Assembly: GCA_027622795.1 (NCBI GenBank)
Contig: JAQBZA010000197.1
Coordinates: 1-6,375 of the forward strand
Direction of reading: 5' to 3'
Length of the DNA stretch: 6,375 nucleotides
Source: Planctomycetota bacterium
GTDB lineage: Bacteria > Planctomycetota > Planctomycetia > Pirellulales > UBA1268
Below, one piece after another: positions 1-5,933 of the stretch; within the stretch, counting starts at the first letter, position 1; each line of letters starts with the position of its first letter. The position numbers and the translations under genes are program-made. Below the pieces are notes generated by a model, which ran no database searches, was not told the origin of the DNA, and saw nothing but the letters and a program-made list of their open reading frames with translations.

Positions 1-1271
1 TCAAACGGATGGTTGTGGCACTCCGCACACTGCATCCGCACACCGAGAAAGAGTTGGGAGAAGTCGGCCGCCAGCACCTTGGGATTCAGCTTGTAGTCCT
101 TGATCAGCATCGTGTAGAGGCCTGTCTGACCGTCCGTATTCGTGCTGCCGACTGCGGTCGCCATGTCAGCCACGACCTCGTCAAACGGCCGATCAGCTGC
201 CACCTGATCGTGAAGCCAACCGATGAAGGCATTAGCCGGCTTGTGAGAATCACCCCGCCCCGTGTAATCGATGCTCGACACGCGGCACAGTTCTCCCCAC
301 AGGCCCGTCATGTAGTCGGTGAAGTCGTCACTGGCGAGGAGGGCGTCGATTTTTTTGGACCGTTTGTCGGGGGCTGAATCGGCCATGAAGGCCTGGTATT
401 CCTCGACCGTGGGCGGACGAGCAGCGAGGTCGAGCGTCACCCGCCGCAGAAATGTCTCGTCGTCGCAAAGGCCAGACGGGACGATTCGCAGCTTTCGAAG
501 TCGGGCGAAGACAAGTCGGTCGATGAAGTTGTTTTCCGGTGGATTCGACCAGACGAATCCATCCGTCGGCGGCAGCACGATCACCTCGGCCCCAACGGTG
601 AACCGACTGAAGCGGGCGAAAACCGTGGTGTCACCAGAACCCTTGGCAGTGACGTGGCCGTGTTCGTCGATCTCAGCCACGCTGGGGTTGTTGGTGCCAA
701 AGAGAGCTAACGAGGTGACGTCACGGGTGGATCCATCGGCATACGTGGCCGTGACCCGCAGGCTCTCGGTCTTCCCAACCGCCTCGAAGACCAGCGACGG
801 CTGGGAAACGGCGATTTCCACGACATCGGGCACGCTGCCGACGTCATCCGGAGCGCCCGCCGTGATCCAGTCGAAAACCGTCTTGTAGAGAGCGCTATCC
901 TTCTCGAACCGCTTGCCGCCGGTGTGGGCCACGGCGCCGGTCGCCTTGAGGAGCAGGAGGCTCGCCGCAGGCGATGCCGTATTGACGCGGCGCCCTGGCA
1001 TCTCCTCGACTGTGCGGCGGTAGTCGCCGGCCGAGTCAAAGCCAAAGAGCGACAGCATGTAGCCATCCTTCCCACGGGCCGAGCCGTGGCAGGTACCGGC
1101 GTTGCATCCGGCCCGAAAGAAGACCGGCATGACATCGCGGCGAAATCCCGGCACAGTGTCACCGGGGGCGGGAGCGGAAAGGAGAACGCCCGCGGTTTCA
1201 GAAGCAACGCCCACACGACCAGACACCATCAGACTTGCAACCGATAGCATCACGGCCAATTTTATGTTCAA
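1..1271 (-). CDS. Big2 + DUF1549 planctomycete cytochrome-like secreted protein (partial, C-terminus outside window)
   Basis: Translating the minus strand from a TTG at 1271 gives 423 uninterrupted codons up to the window edge. Residues 4-23 form a hydrophobic Sec signal peptide, with likely cleavage near residues 23-24. A heme c-like motif CNAGTCH lies at residues 56-62, with CX4CH spacing, followed by the family-typical GKDGYMLSLFGFD. Residues about 150-233 read as a bacterial Ig-like Big2 domain (ATYADGSTRDVTS, then a VAEID.HG.VTAKGSGDTTV pattern). A DUF1549 domain begins near residue 247 (NNFIDRLVFARLRKL, RRVTLDLAARPPT) and reaches CAECHNHPF at 415-423, a second CX2CH site, where the window ends. 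Family members usually continue into DUF1553 and run to about 700-1000 residues, so roughly half is missing. An in-frame TGA at 1295-1293 limits the start to TTG 1271, TTG 1259, GTG 1253 or ATG 1250. TTG 1271 is preferred because GAGAGGG lies 7 bp upstream and the signal peptide is then complete. The gene is last of a probable three-gene operon. Heme attachment and redox activity are inferred from motifs; the enzymatic role is unknown. Confidence 0.9.
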   Translation of the reverse strand, partial: MNIKLAVMLSVASLMVSGRVGVASETAGVLLSAPAPGDTVPGFRRDVMPVFFRAGCNAGTCHGSARGKDGYMLSLFGFDSAGDYRRTVEEMPGRRVNTASPAASLLLLKATGAVAHTGGKRFEKDSALYKTVFDWITAGAPDDVGSVPDVVEIAVSQPSLVFEAVGKTESLRVTATYADGSTRDVTSLALFGTNNPSVAEIDEHGHVTAKGSGDTTVFARFSRFTVGAEVIVLPPTDGFVWSNPPENNFIDRLVFARLRKLRIVPSGLCDDETFLRRVTLDLAARPPTVEEYQAFMADSAPDKRSKKIDALLASDDFTDYMTGLWGELCRVSSIDYTGRGDSHKPANAFIGWLHDQVAADRPFDEVVADMATAVGSTNTDGQTGLYTMLIKDYKLNPKVLAADFSQLFLGVRMQCAECHNHPF

Positions 1272-1278
1272 CGGGTCA

Positions 1279-1285
1279 CCCTCTC
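1279..1285 (-). promoter_or_regulatory. Shine-Dalgarno that decides the TTG start of the DUF1549 gene
   Basis: The minus strand reads GAGAGGG here, 7 bp before TTG at 1271. The later candidate starts (TTG 1259, GTG 1253, ATG 1250) would put this site 19 to 28 bp away and would remove part of the signal peptide. The site lies in the 40-bp gap after the stop of the PPC-domain gene. Confidence 0.6.
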
Positions 1286-1311
1286 GCTGGTGTCACGACA
1301 TGTTCGGGAGA

Positions 1312-3810
1312 TCATTTTTCCAGCCTGGGGTCGATTCGCAGTCGGCCAGAGCCCGTCTGCAGTCTGATCGCTCCCCCCTCGGTCGGAAACCGCACATCAC
1401 ACTTGAGTTCGCTGACCAACCCCAAGAGGGCGTCATCGGTCGCTTCGAGTTCCACGGCAACTTCGCGTGAATCCTGATCGATCGTCGGCTCCGGGCCGAC
1501 AGCAGTGACCCCGACCGGCAGGCCGAGCATGCGAACCTGCGCCCGCCCCTCGAACGGTCGAATCTGCTTCACGGACCAGCGATACGCCACCCGCTCACCG
1601 CGCCGCACGCTCTGCGGCTCCGTGGAGAGTGAGACGAACGGCTCAGCCACCTCGATCGTGACAAGTTTCGATGAAACCCTCACCCGCTCCGAACCCCGGG
1701 CTGTGTCGCCACCCGAACCGCCGCGACGTGGCTGTGTGGTCGTAACCATCACATAGAGCGGTGCTGAGCCAAGCTTGGCATTCGCATCGGCCGACAGGGT
1801 CAGATTTGCCTGAGTCTCACCCGACGGTATCAATTCGGCCGATGGCGTCCCGACGCCCGCAGGCGCAAATTCACATTGCAGTTCGAGCGGTTCATCGAAC
1901 CCCGGCTGCCGGACGATTGTGACCGGAATAGTCAGTTCCGAGCCCCGCATCAGCGGCTGCCTCGGAGCCTCCAGTTCCACGGCAAATCCAGCCGACTCAC
2001 TCACGGCGGCCACAAACCTGTCGACGCGGATGCTTCGCCACGGGTAGTGCGAATACCGCACCCGCAGCAGGTTTTGCTGGTTGACCGTGGCGAAGGGCTC
2101 GCCGCCATCGGCCGGTCGGCCCGTGATGCGGATGAAAGAAGCCGCCAGCGGCGCGTCGGCATCAGCGACAAGTGTAAACGGCCAGACCGATTGGAGAGCG
2201 GGCAACCGAGGAGAAAGCATTTTCACTCCAGCCGGCAGCCCGTCGACAGCGAGATCAAAGGGCCCGTTGATGCTGCTCCCTTGACCAGGATACAGCGAAA
2301 GCCTGACCGTCCAGCGGCCACCCCGCGGAACCGTGAGCGATGTCTTCCGTGGCCGCTCGGGCCAGTATCCCTCCTGGTGCAGACCGACATGGAGCGTGTT
2401 GACGGGGGGAGCGATCTCGACGCGATAGACGAACGTCGGCCCCCCGGCGGCACGCGAATCGGCAACCTCAAGCACATAGTCGCCGTCCTGCTTTGGCGTC
2501 CAAATCACCGAGGGGTCAAACAACTCCGGGAAGTCACCCTGTGCCCCGAAGATATCCCGGTCGGCGAGCGTGGCGTCATCGGCCGTGAGTTCCACCTCGC
2601 CCGGTGAGCCCGCGGCATCGACGGGCCGCAGTTTGATTACGGGATCGACCGGCAGTCCCAGCCCACTCGCCCACACCCGCACCTGGAGCGGTGCATCCTT
2701 CGTAACGGTGATCCGAAACCGGTCGGTCTCGTCGGGCTTTGACAGAATGCCGTTGATGGCGACGGGGATCGCAGGCACCTTTTTTTCCGACTCTCCGGGC
2801 TCTTCCAGCAGGTTGGGAAACGGGCTCGACCTCATGAACAGCGGGAGCGGCGCCGCGCCGCCCAGGGGAAACGTTCCCGCCACCTCCGGCACGGCGACGG
2901 ACCGTGACACCGGGCCCAGCGGATCGCCGAGCAACTGCACCTCGAGCGGTTCGCCGGCGGGACCGCCGGCTGGGTAGGCGGCCAGTGGACGGAAGAACCG
3001 GCCGATGTGAATCGCATACTCCCGATCGTGCGGCACGAACATTGATCTTCTCAAGACGACCGTATAGTCGCCATCGACGGGCAGCCTGAGCGAGAGCAGC
3101 GGATCCTGGCGATTGAGCGGCGAGTCGTCGTTGATCATCAGCCGCTTCCCTGACGGGTCGAGGATTTCCACCACTGAGTCGTAGCCCTCGGGGACGGGCT
3201 GCCACTGAAGGTCATCGCCCATCTTCACCATGTCGACTTCCACAGAGAGCCGCTCCCCCGCCTTACCGGCCACCCGAAAGCAGTCGACGTCGGCAGCGAT
3301 GCTCTTGGAAAGCGTTCCGCGGATGGTGATATCCGGCTCGACTCGCACGGCCGTTGCAGGCGTATCGTTTGAATTGGCGTCTTTTTCCTCCTCGTCGATC
3401 ACCGGAAAAGGACTGACAAACACGGTGCCCATAGACGAGAGCCCCACTGCCGTGAGCACACGGAAGGGATGCTCCCCGGCGCGGCAGTCGGCAGCTACTT
3501 CGAGGTGGCACACAAGCCGCTTCTTCGCGGCGTCAAACGTCGTGCCCACACAGCGAATGCCGGATACTGCACTAGAACTTGACTCGTGAGCCGTCCACGG
3601 GGCAAACGTCGCCGGCGGGTAGAACACAACCTCCGACGCTTCGTGGTGCCACGGTGCCACCACGATGTCGCAGGCCGTGCCCCGGCCGATGAGCCGCGGC
3701 TTCACGCCATCGATCCACGGGTCGGCGACAGACTCAACCCCGAGAAGAAACAGAAAAACGACGATCAGAGAGACCACCGACGCACGAAAGCCGCGTGCAA
3801 ATGCGCTCAT
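1312..3810 (-). CDS. Secreted PPC-domain protein with Ig-like beta modules
   Basis: The product is 832 residues, beginning at ATG 3810 with GGAG 10 bp upstream and ending at TGA 1314-1312. Residues 1-29 are a Sec signal peptide (R6 and R9, hydrophobic 11-24, cleavage likely after SVA at 27-29). Residues about 30-135 are a beta-rich domain ending in EHPFRVLTAVGLSS, which resembles the domain that precedes PPC repeats in planctomycete proteins. PPC domain 1 spans about 138-270 (DEEEKDANSNDTPATA linker, GTLSKSIAADVDCFRV, INDDS, VDGDYTVVL). PPC domain 2 spans about 345-468 (INGILSKPDETDRFRI, LPVDPVIKL, QDGDYVLEVADSRAAGG, FVYRVEIAPP). Residues about 470-832 hold three degenerate beta-sandwich modules. 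Seven cysteines are present (47, 87, 101, 109, 177, 646, 804), four of them in the N-terminal domain. PPC domains are extracytoplasmic folding or binding modules and no catalytic motif is visible, so a structural, adhesion or carbohydrate-binding role is inference. The gene lies 38 bp after DUF1501 and 40 bp before DUF1549. Confidence 0.9.
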   Translation of the reverse strand: MSAFARGFRASVVSLIVVFLFLLGVESVADPWIDGVKPRLIGRGTACDIVVAPWHHEASEVVFYPPATFAPWTAHESSSSAVSGIRCVGTTFDAAKKRLVCHLEVAADCRAGEHPFRVLTAVGLSSMGTVFVSPFPVIDEEEKDANSNDTPATAVRVEPDITIRGTLSKSIAADVDCFRVAGKAGERLSVEVDMVKMGDDLQWQPVPEGYDSVVEILDPSGKRLMINDDSPLNRQDPLLSLRLPVDGDYTVVLRRSMFVPHDREYAIHIGRFFRPLAAYPAGGPAGEPLEVQLLGDPLGPVSRSVAVPEVAGTFPLGGAAPLPLFMRSSPFPNLLEEPGESEKKVPAIPVAINGILSKPDETDRFRITVTKDAPLQVRVWASGLGLPVDPVIKLRPVDAAGSPGEVELTADDATLADRDIFGAQGDFPELFDPSVIWTPKQDGDYVLEVADSRAAGGPTFVYRVEIAPPVNTLHVGLHQEGYWPERPRKTSLTVPRGGRWTVRLSLYPGQGSSINGPFDLAVDGLPAGVKMLSPRLPALQSVWPFTLVADADAPLAASFIRITGRPADGGEPFATVNQQNLLRVRYSHYPWRSIRVDRFVAAVSESAGFAVELEAPRQPLMRGSELTIPVTIVRQPGFDEPLELQCEFAPAGVGTPSAELIPSGETQANLTLSADANAKLGSAPLYVMVTTTQPRRGGSGGDTARGSERVRVSSKLVTIEVAEPFVSLSTEPQSVRRGERVAYRWSVKQIRPFEGRAQVRMLGLPVGVTAVGPEPTIDQDSREVAVELEATDDALLGLVSELKCDVRFPTEGGAIRLQTGSGRLRIDPRLEK

Positions 3811-3820
3811 GGAATCGGAA

Positions 3821-3824
3821 CTCC
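3821..3824 (-). promoter_or_regulatory. Shine-Dalgarno-like site of the PPC-domain gene
   Basis: GGAG on the minus strand lies 10 bp before ATG 3810, in the 38-bp gap between the DUF1501 stop and this start. It supports translation of the second cistron from a shared transcript. Confidence 0.4.
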
Positions 3825-3848
3825 GTCGGAAAGCAATGGTCTGGCTAA

Positions 3849-5273
3849 TCAGCTGAGCAAAGGCTTCACAACCTCGGCCTCTTTCACGATCTCGATTGGC
3901 CGTGTTCCGAAGGCGACGAGTTCCTTGTTGGAATCGATGCCCATCTGGTAGTAGATCGTGGCCATTAGGTTCTCGAGGGTCACCGCATCACGGGCAGGTT
4001 CGCCACCGGTCGAATCACTCGCTCCGTAGATCAAACCGGGCTTGAACCCGCCGCCGGCGAGCATCATCGAGTAGACACGGGCCCAGTGATCGCGGCCGCT
4101 TTCCCTGTTGATTTTTGGAGTCCGACCGAATTCAGACGTCACCCACACCAGCGTCGAGTCAAGGAGGCCGCGGCGATCGAGATCGTTGACCAATCCGGCA
4201 AGGGCATAATCAAGCGGCCGCATCTGGTCGAGGCAGGCCTTCTTCACGTCCCCGTGACAGTCCCACGAACCGTACTCGAGGGTGACGAACCGCACGCCCG
4301 CTTCGACGAGCCGACGGGCAATGATCAGCCGCTCGGAAAGCCCCTTGGGGTGAAGCCTCCCGTCGGGGCCCTTGATGTCCCCGGTGACCTCGCTGCCATA
4401 GAGTTCGAATGTCTCGTCGGTCTCTCCGTCGAACGAGAAGGCCTTCTGGGCATTGGTCGAGGTAAGCAGCGAGTAGGCCCGGGCATGAAACTCGTCCATT
4501 GTGTCGAGGAGCACCGGATTCGCCTCGAGCGCACGAATCCGGTGGTCCACGATGTCGCGGACTCCACGTCGTCGGTCAAGTTGCTCGTGTGAAAGGCCGG
4601 CCGGGAGAGAGAAGTCACGAACTTTGAAACCCTTCTTTTGCGTCCCCGGGTCGCCGCCGGTCTCGAACGGTCCATGAATGCTGGGCAGAAACCCGGTGCC
4701 GCCGCCAAAGTTGTTTTTGCCGGGGATGGCGATGTAGCAGGGCAGGTCGCCAACCGCACCGAGTTCGTGGGAGACGATCGACCCCATCTGCGGATAGTCG
4801 ATCACCGGCGTGGGCGTGTATCCGGTGTGGAGATGGTACGTCGCCAGGGCGTGGTCGGGAATCTTGCCAACCACGCTGCGAACGACGGTGATCTTGTCGG
4901 CGATGCCGGCTAACTGAGGCAGGTTGTCGCTGAACACGTCGCCGGTCTTCGTCTTCACCACACCGAATGACCCCCGGTATTCGACCGGCGCCTCGGGCTT
5001 GGGATCAAACGATTCGTGATGCGGAAAGCCGCCGGGCAGATTGATCTGAATGACGCTCTTGATGCGCTGCGGCAGTCCCTTCAGTCCAGCGGCACCGCCG
5101 GTAATCGAAGCCTCGCCGCGGACCGACCGGACACTGAAAAAGTCGGCCAGAGACAGCCCCAAGGCTCCTAGGCTGCCAGCCTGTAAGGCCGAACGCCGCG
5201 GCAGACGACGAAAACGGTCACACCCATCACGAGAGGGAACAGCCCGAGTAGCCGAGAGGGCATTGGAATTCAT
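3849..5273 (-). CDS. DUF1501 family protein, Tat-like leader, alkaline phosphatase/sulfatase clan
   Basis: The product is 474 residues, close to the usual length for DUF1501, from ATG 5273 (GGAG 9 bp upstream) to TGA 3851-3849. The N-terminus has a twin-arginine-like leader: RR at 26-27 in LPRRSALQAG, then the hydrophobic stretch GSLGALGLSLADFF to residue 46. The consensus Phe two residues after the arginine pair is Ala here, so Tat export is likely but not certain. Family hallmarks are QINLPGGFPHHESFDPKPEAP-like sequence near 76-95, SVVGKIPDHALATYHLHTGY at 133-152, a WDCHGD at 337-342, SEFGRTPKIN at 380-389 followed by GRDHW at 393-397, and AGGGFKPGLIYGASD near 406-420. The His/Asp positions (D139, H140, H340, D395, H396) are plausible metal ligands by analogy with the alkaline phosphatase clan; this is inference. 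DUF1501 proteins commonly sit beside DUF1549/DUF1553 cytochrome-like genes in planctomycetes, as here. The substrate is unknown. It is probably the first gene of the operon. Confidence 0.93.
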   Translation of the reverse strand: MNSNALSATRAVPSRDGCDRFRRLPRRSALQAGSLGALGLSLADFFSVRSVRGEASITGGAAGLKGLPQRIKSVIQINLPGGFPHHESFDPKPEAPVEYRGSFGVVKTKTGDVFSDNLPQLAGIADKITVVRSVVGKIPDHALATYHLHTGYTPTPVIDYPQMGSIVSHELGAVGDLPCYIAIPGKNNFGGGTGFLPSIHGPFETGGDPGTQKKGFKVRDFSLPAGLSHEQLDRRRGVRDIVDHRIRALEANPVLLDTMDEFHARAYSLLTSTNAQKAFSFDGETDETFELYGSEVTGDIKGPDGRLHPKGLSERLIIARRLVEAGVRFVTLEYGSWDCHGDVKKACLDQMRPLDYALAGLVNDLDRRGLLDSTLVWVTSEFGRTPKINRESGRDHWARVYSMMLAGGGFKPGLIYGASDSTGGEPARDAVTLENLMATIYYQMGIDSNKELVAFGTRPIEIVKEAEVVKPLLS

Positions 5274-5282
5274 GGCAGCAGA

Positions 5283-5286
5283 CTCC
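5283..5286 (-). promoter_or_regulatory. Shine-Dalgarno of the DUF1501 gene
   Basis: The minus strand reads CTCCGGAG ending 9 bp before ATG 5273. The spacing is near optimal and supports this start over later in-frame codons, which would remove the Tat-like leader. Confidence 0.5.
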
Positions 5287-5310
5287 GGAGGGTAGACCGA
5301 TCGAAGGAGA

Positions 5311-5338
5311 ATTTTAGTGCAAGAGTTACCTCGGCCAA
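5311..5338 (-). promoter_or_regulatory. Candidate sigma70-like promoter for the DUF1501-PPC-DUF1549 operon
   Basis: On the minus strand TTGGCC (5338-5333, 4 of 6 matches to the -35 consensus) and TAAAAT (5316-5311, 5 of 6 matches to the -10 consensus) are separated by 16 bp. A transcript would start near 5304 and leave about a 30-nt leader containing the Shine-Dalgarno of DUF1501. The pair lies in the only gap longer than 100 bp in the window and in a locally AT-richer stretch. Planctomycete promoters are poorly conserved, so this is a moderate prediction from sequence alone. Confidence 0.35.
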
Positions 5339-5389
5339 AGCCCGCGGTTTGGACATTATGCAGGTCAGGCAGATCAGGCTAATTCGGCC

Positions 5390-5887
5390 TCAGCGGGCAC
5401 TCCGGGATGACTCCGACTGCACTTCAAAGGTCACCTCAACGCCATCCTCAGGTACCGACCATGACAAGGGAGCGTCTTGGAGGGCGGCGTAGCGCTTCGG
5501 AATCCAGCCCGGTCCCTGCGGTGGATTCTCGAGAAACTCCGTGAGTTTTCTGTCGTAGGCAATCCATTCCGGTGGCGGCACGTTGACGCCGGGCTCGATC
5601 GGGGTGTCAGGCTGGGAAATCGACGCCGACGAATTGATCAGGAGCACCCGGTACTTTCCGGGCATCACGCCCCGCTGTTGATTTGTCACGAGTGAGAATC
5701 GGCCCTGCCCGTCGACCTTACCATGCGCAGGCTTTGTGTCGCCCACCGGCGTAAAGATCACCTGCACCCCTTCCATCGCCGGCTGCCCATCAACAAGCAC
5801 TTTCCCGGCAACAGGATGCAACCCGCTGCCGCATCCCGCACTCAGACACACGACCACAGTTGCAGACAGAAAGCGTATGGCTTTCAT
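5390..5887 (-). CDS. Small lipoprotein, carboxypeptidase-regulatory-like (transthyretin-type) domain
   Basis: From ATG 5887 the product is 165 residues. Residues 1-19 are a lipoprotein signal peptide (K2 and R5, hydrophobic core 6-15, LSAGC with Cys19 as the predicted lipidated residue; position -3 is Ser rather than the common Leu, with Leu at -4). Residues about 23-86 show the pattern HPVAGKVLVDGQPAMEGV, VIFTPVGD, HGKVDGQGRFSLVT, PGKYRVLLIN, typical of the small planctomycete lipoproteins with a carboxypeptidase-regulatory-like beta fold. IPKRY at 129-133 and a beta-strand-like VEVTFEV near the end are also common in that family. A longer reading from GTG 5941 would add 18 polar residues before the signal peptide and overlap the DUF1559 stop by 8 bp. 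The ATG is preferred because the leader is then canonical, although no strong Shine-Dalgarno is visible for either start. Such lipoproteins often follow DUF1559 genes in planctomycetes, as here. The function is unknown; envelope anchoring is inferred. Confidence 0.85.
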   Translation of the reverse strand: MKAIRFLSATVVVCLSAGCGSGLHPVAGKVLVDGQPAMEGVQVIFTPVGDTKPAHGKVDGQGRFSLVTNQQRGVMPGKYRVLLINSSASISQPDTPIEPGVNVPPPEWIAYDRKLTEFLENPPQGPGWIPKRYAALQDAPLSWSVPEDGVEVTFEVQSESSRSAR

Positions 5888-5933
5888 ACAGCCACGTGAC
5901 CGGTCGGGGTCTGCTGTCTTCTCGGGCCGTGCC

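Noticed and set aside
350..356. Second A7 run on the minus strand, in the DUF1549 gene
   Set aside because: The frame here is TCC AAA AAA ATC, so the -1 slippery rule is not met (C precedes the first AAA), and the frame is intact.
319..888. Plus-strand open frame of 189 codons
   Set aside because: It lies opposite the DUF1549 gene, is Ser/Arg/Thr-rich with no domain signature, and the minus-strand frame carries clear heme, Big2 and DUF1549 motifs.
707..1216. Minus-strand open frame of 169 codons
   Set aside because: It is an alternate frame inside the DUF1549 gene, very rich in Arg, Pro and Ser, as expected of a shifted GC-rich coding sequence.
1876..2607. Plus-strand open frame of 243 codons
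   Set aside because: It is antisense to the PPC gene, Arg/Pro-rich and without a recognisable motif; the absence of stops follows from high GC.
2953..2970. Perfect inverted repeat, 8-bp arms GCCGGCGG/CCGCCGGC with a 2-bp centre
   Set aside because: It lies inside the PPC coding sequence and encodes a PAGGPAG stretch; codon use explains it, there is no T run, and a 2-nt loop is unfavourable for a terminator.
4086..4592. Plus-strand open frame of 168 codons
   Set aside because: It is antisense to the well-supported DUF1501 gene and shows no family features.
5361..5380. Short imperfect tandem repeat CAGGTCAGGC/AGATCAGGCT
   Set aside because: Only two imperfect 10-bp units, not found elsewhere in the window; not enough to call an operator or repeat element.
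5376..5390. Possible terminator hairpin AGGC-7 nt-GCCT at the end of the lipoprotein gene
   Set aside because: The stem is only 4 bp and no T run follows on the minus strand.
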